Part shown: positions 48,001 through 56,226 of the stretch, piece by piece
Numbering within the stretch: the stretch's first letter is position 1
Layout of the letters: every line of letters starts with the position of its first letter
Assembly (NCBI RefSeq): GCF_000002875.2
Contig: NC_009405.2
Coordinates: 404,928-468,927, forward strand
DNA length: 64,000 nt
Direction of reading: 5' to 3'
Source of the DNA: Leishmania infantum JPCM5
Lineage: Eukaryota > Euglenozoa > Kinetoplastea > Trypanosomatida > Trypanosomatidae
Made by a program: the position numbers and the translations under genes
Notes under the pieces: model-generated
Databases searched by the model: none
Told to the model about the DNA's origin: nothing
The model's input: only the letters and a program-made list of their open reading frames with translations

Positions 48001-50320
48001 ATTTTGACTGCTGCCTCTTTGCGTTCTTCAGCGTCCGCTGACGGTCGCTCACCGCGGCTTGCAGCCGACCGCCGCGTGGCGGGTTCGGCGTAAACCGAGC
48101 AGCAACATTGGCAGCTCCGGTGGTGAGGCCGGCGATGGAAGTGCGTAGGCTACTGCGCGGCAGGGCCGCGGGCACTGAGGCGGCAATGCTGGTGCGGGGA
48201 TTGGCAGGGCCGGAGGTCATCGAGGTGGTCGACGCAGAACCGCTCGCGACTGCGAGGGGCAGACCGCGCCACTGTGTCAGTGGAAAGGCTGACGTCGAAG
48301 GGGCTACCATCGACGGTCGCAGCGCGAGGGTTGGCGGCGCGGTAGCTGCTACCTTAATGTCGCTGATGGTGAGCGGCTCGAGCACTGAAGGTGGTGATCG
48401 TGGCGCCGGAGCTTCGGGAGGCGCGCGCCACGCGTTCTGTTGGCCACCGGGGTACGACGCCGCCAGCGGTGGCAGCTGCGGGGGGAGTGGTGAGCCGTGG
48501 CCGCTGGGCCGAAGAAACGCCGACGGCGCCGGTGGCTGCTGCGGCGCTGGCAGCGAAGCAGTATGAACAGCTGTGCTTGATGTAGGTGGTAGAGAGAGTC
48601 GCTTGGGCCCCGTCTGCACGGGTTGCAGCGGTGGGCAGTGAAGCGGCGCCTCGTGCTCGGTGGGTGCGCCGAACTGCAGTATGTCCGCCATCGGCGTCAC
48701 AGCCGACGATGCCTCCCAAGACGAAGGGTTCATCGACGGCGGCAGAGGACGCGAAGCTGCAACATCGACACCGCTGCGGCCCTTGGCGCTGGCAAGGGCT
48801 TTCGCTGCCGAAGAACCGGTGAATGGCAGCGCACTGCGACTTCCTTCCTCCGCACACCGGACTTCGCCACCGTGCATTCCCGCCGCCGCACTCGGCGCGG
48901 CTGTGCACGATCCCTTTTCCGCGGGAACGGTGGCCGCGCCCGGGTGCCGGAGTGCCTGCATCACCTGCTCAATCGTGCGGCAGCATGCTGGTACGAGGCC
49001 GTAGCGGTGACACACCTGGATGGCTTCCTGGAAGGCCCACCGTTGGGCATTGACGTTGGCGCTAGCGGCATCGCGTCGCTCCAGTGAGGCACCAAAGCTG
49101 TAGAGCGCCACTGCGAGCATCGTGGCAGTGCGGGCCTGCTGCTGCGTGCGCAGATCCGCTTCGTCTTCCGCTGTCGCCGCCGTGTGGGCACTGGAGCACT
49201 CCAGAAGTGCCTGCTGCAGCAGCGGGATCACTCGCTCGCATACCTGCGCCGCCTCCGCGTGCTGCCCCAGCTCGTTCAGCACCGTGCACAGATTCAGGTA
49301 GGTCGAGGCGGTACCTTCCGTGCCACTGCTGTTGCTACTGAGGTGGCAACGCCTCGCCTTCGGCAAGGCTTGGGCAACGGCGTCGCCGTCAACTCGACGG
49401 CTTTCGTCAAGCTGGGCCTGCGTCTGTATCGCCATGCGCAGAAACACCACAGCGGCGCGGGGCCGCCCACGGCGTTGCTCTAGACAGCCGAGGTGGTTCA
49501 GTGTGACCACGCGGAGGGACAGGCGCAGCTGCTGATCGTGCGGCGTCGGCCCAAAGCACGCGCGAAACGCGGCCGCCGTGGCTGCCGTATCGTGCTTCAC
49601 CTCGTCTTGCGTGTTCGTCAGCTCGTCGAGGTCGATGGAATCAACGATTGCTACCGCTGGCTGGGACTCGGGCTGCGGCGCAGATGATTGCAACACTGCA
49701 CGCCACCACCACTGCCCAGAGACGGTGCCGCCACTACTACTCGTGATGCCACCCACTGCGCCATCCGTCGTCGAAGCTTCTTGCGGCGCGTCCTCGTCTC
49801 CGTCGGTGAGGAACATGGCGCGGTTGAGGAAGAACGCCGCGCTATCGTACTGGGCATGCTGGAGGGCCTCGACGGCGTAGCTGTTGCACCGCAGCACCGC
49901 CTCTTGTGCCTGCAGGCAAATGTTCATGGGCAGCGCCACGTCCCCATCGTCCGTGAGTGGCACGTAGTCGTCGTCTATGTCTCCGGTGCTCGGTGCACCA
50001 CGCCGCATCTTTGCAGGGCGGTGCTGGGATGCTCGATTTTTTAGTGCACGCCGTCGCTCCGCCAAGGCGTTGCCTACAGCTGCTGTGTTCGCCTGCCGCA
50101 GTAGCAGCGCTGACTCAACGCTCTTGACACACTCGGCGTAGTTGCCTTGCTGCTCGAACACACTCGCCATCCGCTGCAAGAAGCACAGCGAGGAAAGAAC
50201 CTCATCGCCATCACTGGGGTGACTCGGTAAGTGGTGCACCCGTGTTGCGGTTCCCGTCTTTGAGTGTGTCATGACGGGCGTGTCGTGCGTGACGCGAGGA
50301 ACGGCAGCGGTAGAATGCAT
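45011..50320 (-). CDS. Large protein with N-terminal TPR-like helices and about 26 IQ motifs
   Basis: The gene encodes 1769 residues. Residues about 40-430 hold helical pairs of TPR type, for example LNHLGCLEQRRGRPRAAVVF and LNLCTVLNELGQHAEAAQVC. Residues about 450-810 are Pro/Ser/Ala rich and probably disordered. From about 812 to the end the protein is a near-continuous array of IQ-like motifs of the form A-A-x-x-I/L-Q-x-x-x-R-x-x-x-x-R/K, for example IQRIWRGVLAR, IQSVWRGHVTRK, IQALYRGHYER and IQSFWRRVQAQR. By hand I count about 26. Each could bind calmodulin, centrin or a related EF-hand light chain. No motor domain is present, so it is not a myosin; a long scaffold at the flagellum or basal body is a reasonable guess. 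The start ATG follows a predicted minus-strand acceptor near 50590. Confidence 0.9.
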   Translation of the reverse strand: MHSTAAVPRVTHDTPVMTHSKTGTATRVHHLPSHPSDGDEVLSSLCFLQRMASVFEQQGNYAECVKSVESALLLRQANTAAVGNALAERRRALKNRASQHRPAKMRRGAPSTGDIDDDYVPLTDDGDVALPMNICLQAQEAVLRCNSYAVEALQHAQYDSAAFFLNRAMFLTDGDEDAPQEASTTDGAVGGITSSSGGTVSGQWWWRAVLQSSAPQPESQPAVAIVDSIDLDELTNTQDEVKHDTAATAAAFRACFGPTPHDQQLRLSLRVVTLNHLGCLEQRRGRPRAAVVFLRMAIQTQAQLDESRRVDGDAVAQALPKARRCHLSSNSSGTEGTASTYLNLCTVLNELGQHAEAAQVCERVIPLLQQALLECSSAHTAATAEDEADLRTQQQARTATMLAVALYSFGASLERRDAASANVNAQRWAFQEAIQVCHRYGLVPACCRTIEQVMQALRHPGAATVPAEKGSCTAAPSAAAGMHGGEVRCAEEGSRSALPFTGSSAAKALASAKGRSGVDVAASRPLPPSMNPSSWEASSAVTPMADILQFGAPTEHEAPLHCPPLQPVQTGPKRLSLPPTSSTAVHTASLPAPQQPPAPSAFLRPSGHGSPLPPQLPPLAASYPGGQQNAWRAPPEAPAPRSPPSVLEPLTISDIKVAATAPPTLALRPSMVAPSTSAFPLTQWRGLPLAVASGSASTTSMTSGPANPRTSIAASVPAALPRSSLRTSIAGLTTGAANVAARFTPNPPRGGRLQAAVSDRQRTLKNAKRQQSKFQKSLERRQQLETAVADAALAEKVFQQLISEKSKTEVERCRRAAAQIQRIWRGVLARTWVATLIAAALRLQRVVRRFLVRVRVQHAREAEERARQQAEELARQEVACRVLQARARQFLRRLQIRRTYRANQARHYYAARTIQRGYRAFCERRAAFLAARAEANRRKDEQWQFRQKVAARRIQSSYLEYRMKRAELDEHRARQRRVRATVHIQAVVRGYLTRAWYAYYRVYRRDQEVRSAAMQSKLVMIQSACRAICSAYYGQQRALHAFFAMREARQHRAATRLQSLWRCYVAKIRRARLQAEHDCLVRHAVRIQRWYRMRVLRRAFLVYKAEQQRIRAASRVQRWLRECWQAVKAREFAAYHAELLCQQQQKRLQARAIGVLQACCTACLSDRLVASVRRMYQRHDTVVRVWQRVGRGFAARREMALERRVAYWVAVKERETARRMAAVCVLQQAWRCAAAKDKVQRMRREVAAADVITRAYRVYRARVQLADLRRARQLHLEDAAARRIQRAFADFLHLQRAKETEAYYRGEHRKKMHRLRRQEAAIMIQSVWRGHVTRKAVERDREELQAFSAAAVRIQRAWHSRRSRRQLSRELSQRIKERARDAEAALVVQCFWRKIMAGRRAAHQRVVTQQRLVAAVHVQMWWRVQLAQREFARRRILRREEAALELYYAMQWEAHVSLVNSFVRARQAQVLSRDRLRDCLVGQLTEAERHRFANRHAAATKIQALYRGHYERVYVRGLVAQAREEARRTAVLAARQQRAALAIQCAYRCARSRQQLADLKQAELERVLVSHQEFAEKADPAEVVRELFWLNTTYQQREACNARRREAEQKRAAAASIQRAYRCYKSRQQVSTAADLHQRERAARLLQDCWRHHRDVHRIKKRQRRQAAATRLQCHIRGWLVRRSWPLWRAAVEAERQEHVLLQDMLDRAAIIIQSFWRRVQAQRTAARRRKAHQERHCMLARQEAATVIQETFREHQCRRMERTLRGRL

Positions 50321-51118
50321 GGTGCAGCGCGTTCGTTCTTTGTGCCTTTAAGTACGAATGCATGCACGAGAGGCCCAGTCTTGACGCCGCCGCACACTGC
50401 CGGCAGACATGCACCGTGACACCCACACACGGACACACTCTCCCGCTACGCAAGGCGTGCTGATCAATCTTGGGCGGCACGTGACACTTCGCCGCTCCTC
50501 TCCTAATCAAAAACGTAAAGAATCGCAGCGAAGTACACGATCGCGTCTGCTTGCGTGCCCGTGCGCCCCAAGCGCGTGCGCGACAGCCCTAACGGGTGCG
50601 TGAGGCGAGAGAGAGAGAGACTGCCATGGGCGTGGCGATCGAGGCCAGTGATGCATGCAGGAGAACACACACCCAGCAAGCAAGCAAGTATACGCACACA
50701 CACACACACACACGAAGCGATGGGGGGGGCAGAGAGAGCGAGAGGGATGATAATGATGGACGCAGCGGCACTTCGGTGTTGCGCTTCAGCGGGAGACGCG
50801 CACAACAACAAGAGAGGGAGTACTACCGCGCAGCAGCACCGCAGAGCGACACGGGCAGGCACGCACACACACACGTGCGCGCAGCAACAGGAGCCATATG
50901 TAGTGAGCATGAAGGGGCAACAACGTGGATGCCTGTTCTACCCAGCAGCAGTGCGACTTTGAGAGAGACACGTTGGCACACTACTGTATTCTTTTCGCTA
51001 TTATGTACACACATCTATGTACTTGCTTCGCCTTGTTCCGTGTAATCGCCGTCGACGGCGTCATGGACAACTGCGGTGTCCCGCACGCACACGCACACGC
51101 ACACACGCAGCGGCTGCG
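50321..51118. other. Intergenic region between the PRP4-like gene and the IQ-repeat gene
   Basis: No gene is seen. A GA-rich stretch (50602-50621) is a pyrimidine tract on the minus strand, followed by AG at 50590-50589, a likely acceptor for the IQ-repeat gene. CA repeats lie at 50694-50714 and 51088-51106. Confidence 0.65.
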
Positions 51119-52951
51119 TCACTTCGTTTTCCTGAGCATTTCCATCTCATCTTCGTCGCTGTCGTCCTCGTCGTCGTGGCCGCCGTTCTGGAGTGCGCTG
51201 GCAGCTGCGCTCTTCACCAGCCCCTGCGACGGCAGCGGCTTCTTGCGCAGCGCCATCATCTCGTCATCGTCATCGCTGCTGCCGCTGTCGGTTTCTTCGT
51301 TGTCGTTTGTGAGCCGGCTGGCATACGAAGTCAGCACAGAAAACCGCATGTCTTCAGCGGAGCCGTGGGCGGAGACGACGATGTCGTTCTCCGTCACCGT
51401 GATGCCTGAGCCGCCCGCAACGACCACCTCGTCCGCCGTATCGACGTCGTAGAGCAGCCAGTTCTTGCTGTGCCCAACCACCATAATCGCCGTGGACGAA
51501 GCGAAGCGGGAGGAGACTGGCGGGAGCTGCGGTCGACACTGCGCGTAGAGAGGCATGCCAGCATCTAGGGTGCGCACGCACAGTCCCGTGTCCGCATCCC
51601 AGATGCGGACGGTGTGATCCAGCGACGTCGTCACCAAGCCGATCGGCAGCACCTGGCTCAGGGCGCCACGGCCACCGGAGCTGAGGGGGTTCGCATAAAA
51701 GCTCAGCGACGTGACAGCGTCGTCGTGGCCGAGTAACTGGAACGGGGCAGCGCCGCCACCGGCGTCGTTGTGCGGCCCCAGCCCCGCCTTGCTCAGCTTA
51801 CGGGCATCGTAGAGATGCACGACACCATCGCCGCCGCCCGACGCAACGCGCACGCCGCAAGGAGACCACGCCACGCACAGCGCGGCTCGCAGGTGCCCGC
51901 CAACCCGGCCGCCGGTGTGGAAGGCAAGCTGGCCGCTGCGTGTGTCCCAGGCAACAATGCGACCGCCAGCATCGCTTGTCGTGAGCAGCGAGCCGTCCGG
52001 ATGAAAAGCGATGCCGAGGGTGGCCCCCGCCGTCTCGTAGCCGTCCTGCGCGTAGAGATGTGTGAGTGGAGACGTGTCCGCGACGGGGCTCGCTGCTGCG
52101 GACGACGACGTGCCCTCGAGCACAGCCCGCGCATCCCACACATGCACGATCCCGGTGGCGTGCGTTGCGGCGAGGAGGGCGCCTGTAGGGTCCAGGGCAA
52201 GCTGCTGTAGGCCCCCAACGCCGCCGCCAGAGCTGCTGTCCACCGTCTCGGCAGACGTGGTGGACGCTGTTGTCAGGGGCTGTAGCAGTGCACCAGAGTC
52301 TTTGTCCGGCGCGTCACTGTCACCGCAACTCAACGTCACCCGCCACACACGCACGACACGTTGAAACATGCTCGCCGTGAACGCAAACGACGTGGCCGAG
52401 GCCGCGCTTGCTCCGCCCTGCTGCCGCGGGTGAACTACAATCGACTTGACACGGCCCCATCCGTGCGAGTCCGCGTACGTGGACTGGCTGCGCAGCGGGG
52501 TGCAGTGCTTTGCATCCCACAGCGTAAGGAGACCATCTGCAGATCCGGTCAGCACACGCGCAGACGAAGTACTCGAAGACCCGCTGTCGCCGCTGACCAC
52601 CGCCGGCACGGCGGGCAGCGCTGCACAGGAGTGGAACGGCAAGCAGAGCGCGCCGGCGACAGCGTTGCTACTGCCGCCGGCACCTAGAACTTTAATGTTG
52701 CGCACCGCCTTGACAAGGCGCAGGCGGTGGAGGGTCTCTGCCATAGCCGTCGCGTGCTCGCGCAGCAGGAGCGCGTGCGGCACCGCATAGAGTCTCTTCA
52801 GGTTCCCCACCCGCTCCTTCGCGCGCTGCGTCGTCTGCGGCAGCATGTGCTGCACCCGCATCTGGATGAGCTCACTCGACGCCGGTGTCTGCGAGTCCTT
52901 GAAGCGCGGCGACGGCGCCACGCGCACGTACGTGCTTTGGTGATAGGCCAT
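51119..52951 (-). CDS. WD40-repeat protein, candidate U4/U6 snRNP component PRP4
   Basis: The gene encodes 610 residues. PRP4 is a WD40 protein that binds PRP3 on U4/U6 snRNA in the spliceosome. Residues about 48-80 (LKRLYAVPHALLLREHATAM begins the core) fit the short helical splicing-factor motif of PRP4/PRP18 (LxxLxxPxxLxxE...RLRxI). WD repeats then run from about 120 to 520, with VLTGSADGLLTLWDAKH, LGIAFHPDGSLL...IVAWDTRSGQL, VAWSPCGVRVASGGGDGVVHLYDAR and LVTTSLDHTVRIWDADTG. The best match in memory is the PRP4 DIAFHQDGSL...VWDLRTG block. The acidic C-terminal tail with two DEMxxLRK motifs is not part of PRP4 elsewhere. The ATG at 52951 is preferred; the extension to 53017 opens with GTG and lies upstream of the acceptor. 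Confidence 0.7.
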   Translation of the reverse strand: MAYHQSTYVRVAPSPRFKDSQTPASSELIQMRVQHMLPQTTQRAKERVGNLKRLYAVPHALLLREHATAMAETLHRLRLVKAVRNIKVLGAGGSSNAVAGALCLPFHSCAALPAVPAVVSGDSGSSSTSSARVLTGSADGLLTLWDAKHCTPLRSQSTYADSHGWGRVKSIVVHPRQQGGASAASATSFAFTASMFQRVVRVWRVTLSCGDSDAPDKDSGALLQPLTTASTTSAETVDSSSGGGVGGLQQLALDPTGALLAATHATGIVHVWDARAVLEGTSSSAAASPVADTSPLTHLYAQDGYETAGATLGIAFHPDGSLLTTSDAGGRIVAWDTRSGQLAFHTGGRVGGHLRAALCVAWSPCGVRVASGGGDGVVHLYDARKLSKAGLGPHNDAGGGAAPFQLLGHDDAVTSLSFYANPLSSGGRGALSQVLPIGLVTTSLDHTVRIWDADTGLCVRTLDAGMPLYAQCRPQLPPVSSRFASSTAIMVVGHSKNWLLYDVDTADEVVVAGGSGITVTENDIVVSAHGSAEDMRFSVLTSYASRLTNDNEETDSGSSDDDDEMMALRKKPLPSQGLVKSAAASALQNGGHDDEDDSDEDEMEMLRKTK

Positions 52952-53632
52952 TGAGTCTAACGGTGTGTATGGAGAGCGAACGGCAGCAGAGCGGACAGAA
53001 AGGCGCGAGAGGGGCACAAAAAAGAAGATGGGCGATGAAGAGAGCGCCGACAGGTCGTCGAAGGACTCACGAATCGGCTACATGTGCCACCGTGCGAGCG
53101 CCAACGCATCGGCGCGTACGTACTCCGGTACCTCTCCTAGCCATCGGCAGTACGGCACATGCCTGCTGCTGCTGCTGCCATCGCCGCCAGCCGGCCATGG
53201 CAAATCGTTGCTGTCCAGACATCGTCGCGTTGCTTGTAGCGACTGGCACATGCGCATTCGTGCCCATGTGTGTGTGTGCGTGGGTGTGCGCTTGGTACCG
53301 TTGACGCGTGCTACGAGCAGCGCACCCGCGTCGTTTCTTTCCCCCTTGCGCATACACACACACACACACACAGGGATGTAGTTGTGCACAGCCTTCTTCA
53401 CCGCCGCCTCACCACTCGCCTGCGTATGTGCGGTTTCCAGCGGCTGAGATACGGACAGACACGTTGAAACGTTGGGTGAGGCTGAGGGATGGTTGGCTGG
53501 TTGGCGGTGACCATCATGATGGTGGGGGATGGAACACCTCTTTCGATACTCCTCCGAAGCGTCGGTAACAGAGCGACCACAAGCGGAGGCAGCCACACAA
53601 CTAAAGAGCAAGCAGAAAACAAACGTGCCGCC
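52952..53632. other. Intergenic region between the golgin-84-like and PRP4-like genes
   Basis: No gene is seen. It contains the PRP4-like acceptor region (52957-53040), a short CTG/CAG-rich stretch (53163-53180) and CA/GT repeats (53266-53290, 53353-53372). Confidence 0.65.
52957..53035 (-). promoter_or_regulatory. Predicted spliced-leader acceptor of the PRP4-like gene
   Basis: The + strand is purine rich from about 52985 to 53040, so the minus strand has a long pyrimidine tract. The first AG after it on the minus strand is at 52958-52957, leaving only five bases before the ATG. Confidence 0.55.
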
Positions 53633-55522
53633 CTACAGGGGCTCTGAAACCTTCGCCGGCTCCCGCACATGCGCGCTTTCCTCCAGGGCGAGGGTGCCAA
53701 TGATCATCAAGACGACCCAAACCTGCAGGAGGCCGATGTAGCACATCAGCGCCACACGCCACACCCAACGCGCCTGCGTGAGGACGCGGCCCACCTGCAT
53801 GGCGAAGCTGTCAATGGAGGAGACGACTGCGACAACTGCGCGGCCGGCGATACCGTACTGACGTGCCAGACGCACCATAGCCGGGTTGCGGCGCCGGGCG
53901 TCGCCGCTGCTCTCCGGTGTGGTGGCTGCAGTTCCAGCATAATGTGCCCAAGGAGCGCCAGCCGCCGCACTGTGCCCGCCAAGCCCGTTCCCATCGGCGC
54001 TGGAGCCTCGGTGGCCGCGCATGGAGGAAGCCGTCGGAGGCGCCGGGAAGACAGAGCTGCGACCGTTGCCGTCCCCATACATGGCAGACGCGCGGAAGCC
54101 AGCTGCCATCTCCACCTCCGCATCATTCACGTGCTTCGCGAGCTCGTTGTACCGTGCTTTCATGTCTGTTGCCTCACGCGCCGCGGCGTCGAGGGCAGCC
54201 TGTAGGTTGCTTGCCTGAAGAGTGAGAAGTTGGTGGCGTTGCTTCAGCTCATTCAGCTCTCTCTGGAGCGGTCCCACATCGACAGCGGGGCACGCATCGC
54301 CGGTGCCCTGTGCCACTGCTGCGGACGAGGAAGGGCTGCTGCCCCTTCTCACTAGCTCATCTTTCTGCGTCTGTAGACGACGTAGGGCACTTCGCGTGTC
54401 CGCGTGTGCCGCGACTTCGCCCTCGAGCGACTCGCGCGTGGCGCCCACCTCGAGCTGCAACATGTCAACGCGCATCTGTGCCTGTCGGTGCTTCTCCTGC
54501 ATGTGCTGCAGTTCCGCTGTTGCCTTTGCCGCTTCCTGGCGATAGCGCTCTACCTCGGTGCTCAGCGATGCGTGATCCGCCTGAAGCAGCTCCAGCCGCT
54601 GATGCAGCTCCCGTGCGTCGTGCGACGCGTCAGTCTGCTGTTGTGGTTCTGTCGCTGACGACCGCCCCGCTGCGGCGTCGCGCGCCTGCTTCAACTCGTG
54701 CTGCGCCTCGTCCAACAGCCGCTGCGAGGTTTCCTTGTAGACCGCGAGTGCCTGCTCAGCCGCACGCTGAGCTGCGCGACTCGCGCGTGTATCCTGCTCC
54801 GCCTTCCACAAGGCGTCCCGTGCTGCCCTGCACTGAGCGCGATGGGTGGCGGCCTCTTGCTGCCAGCGCGTCTTGTCAGCTTCGAGGGCTTTGCACCGCG
54901 CCTCGAGTCGCTCCACCGCGGCTTCCGCAATGCTGGCGTTATGGATAGGTGTCTCGCCACCGCCGAGCGCAGCGGACGAGACGACGGCTGCATCACCCTG
55001 GCTTGAGACGAGAGAGTTTCCGGCAAACGGGTTCGCCGCAGCGGACGCAGTCAGGTGCTGCTTCCATCCAGCGGCAGCACCTCCTTTGCCGCCATCCATC
55101 GCCGGGTCTTGCGAGGATGGCCGGAACGAGGGTAACTTTGTGGGCAGCGACAGTGGCACGTGGCCTGCCGCGTACGCTTCGTCAGATGCAAGATGTGCCG
55201 ACGAGATCATGGCCGAGGGCGGGGTCGCCGCGGTCTGGAAGTCATCACTGCTACTACCGGCGGCATTGCCACGGCCGCGCGGGAGCCCGCCGAGGCGGCT
55301 CTCATGACAAGCACCGCTGTCGTGGCCCCTTGCAGGGTGCAGCGGTGGCTGAGGATGCTGCTGCAAAGACGTGGTTCTGCTCACACCGCTACTGCTGTGC
55401 TGCCGCTGCTGCTGCTGATGCTGTTCCGCCGCCCGCGCGAGGTCCTCCTCATCGGCGGCATTGGCCAGCTCCTCCGTCTTCTTGTCGATGGCCTCCAGAA
55501 AGGCGCCGACGCGGGTGAACAT
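53633..55522 (-). CDS. Golgin-84-like Golgi membrane coiled-coil protein
   Basis: The gene encodes 629 residues. Golgin-84 (GOLGA5) is a Golgi-tethering protein held by a C-terminal membrane span. The C-terminus is diagnostic: SIDSFAMQVG, then RVALMCYIGLLQVWVVLMII, aligning with the SIDQFSIRLG...YMALLHLWVMIVLL end of animal golgin-84. The span is at about 587-611 and is followed by an 18-residue tail. Long coiled coils lie at about 200-480 (Glu/Ala/Gln/Arg rich). The N-terminus MFTRVGAFLEAIDKKTEELA resembles the short N-terminal helix of the family. Residues 50-190 are Gln/Ser/Pro rich. It probably acts at the Golgi beside the flagellar pocket; that location is inferred. The family CASP is a less likely alternative. 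Confidence 0.82.
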   Translation of the reverse strand: MFTRVGAFLEAIDKKTEELANAADEEDLARAAEQHQQQQRQHSSSGVSRTTSLQQHPQPPLHPARGHDSGACHESRLGGLPRGRGNAAGSSSDDFQTAATPPSAMISSAHLASDEAYAAGHVPLSLPTKLPSFRPSSQDPAMDGGKGGAAAGWKQHLTASAAANPFAGNSLVSSQGDAAVVSSAALGGGETPIHNASIAEAAVERLEARCKALEADKTRWQQEAATHRAQCRAARDALWKAEQDTRASRAAQRAAEQALAVYKETSQRLLDEAQHELKQARDAAAGRSSATEPQQQTDASHDARELHQRLELLQADHASLSTEVERYRQEAAKATAELQHMQEKHRQAQMRVDMLQLEVGATRESLEGEVAAHADTRSALRRLQTQKDELVRRGSSPSSSAAVAQGTGDACPAVDVGPLQRELNELKQRHQLLTLQASNLQAALDAAAREATDMKARYNELAKHVNDAEVEMAAGFRASAMYGDGNGRSSVFPAPPTASSMRGHRGSSADGNGLGGHSAAAGAPWAHYAGTAATTPESSGDARRRNPAMVRLARQYGIAGRAVVAVVSSIDSFAMQVGRVLTQARWVWRVALMCYIGLLQVWVVLMIIGTLALEESAHVREPAKVSEPL

Positions 55523-56226
55523 GACGTCGGAGTCGGCTAGCGAGAGCGCGCGCGCTTCAAAACATTCGCAGACAGACGGAGAGTAGCGGCGCGTGCGCGG
55601 GGCGGGGGGATGCTACACGAAGAAAGAGGTATGGAGGGGGAGAAGACGACACGAGCACACGCACACAGCCCTCGAGATCAGCGAAGTGGTCGCTCTTCTG
55701 TTTTCTTTTTCGCTTGCGGTGGATGACGTCCATCACGCACGCACAGAGAGCGGAGGGAGGAGGAAGGACGAGGGAGAGAGGGAGACACGACTAAAAGGGG
55801 AGGCGTACACACATACACCCCACACATGCACACCCAAGCGAGTTGGCGGTGGTGTAGGGGAACATGAGGAGGATGGAGACGCCTTGATGAGTGCGGCACC
55901 AAGGCACACCAATGAAGTTCCCACCCGTGCGGCCGCGCTTGTGGCGGTGCATGGGCGTAACACGCTGATCCGTGTCTTCCTTGTTGTTTTCCCCTCTCGT
56001 CGCTGCCCTCTCCCTTCGGCGGGGAGCCCCCCAACGGTGGCCGTATCTTTGCCCACTTCTCTTAGAGCAATGCCAGCCGCACCTTTCCCAATCCCGCAAC
56101 CCCCACTCCCTGCTTTCATGCTCTCTTTCTCACCATGCCGGACTCTGGTCACCGGCTCATCGACGGATGGACGACACTTAGCGAGGGGGCGGGCGACATA
56201 CAGTGGGAGGGCGCATCGACTGGGCT
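55523..56226. other. Intergenic region between the 303-aa protein gene and the golgin-84-like gene
   Basis: No gene is seen. On the minus strand a pyrimidine tract (about 55650-55615) ends in AG at 55614-55613, a likely acceptor for the golgin gene with a leader of about 90 nt. Purine-rich sequence at 55746-55800 is probably 3' UTR of the 303-aa gene. Confidence 0.65.
55613..55650 (-). promoter_or_regulatory. Predicted spliced-leader acceptor of the golgin-84-like gene
   Basis: A minus-strand pyrimidine tract with TGTAG ends at 55613. It is the first AG after the tract and gives a 90-nt leader. Confidence 0.55.

Noticed and set aside
52952..53017. 22-codon extension of the PRP4-like protein
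   Set aside because: It opens with GTG and lies upstream of the predicted splice acceptor, so it would not be in the mature mRNA.
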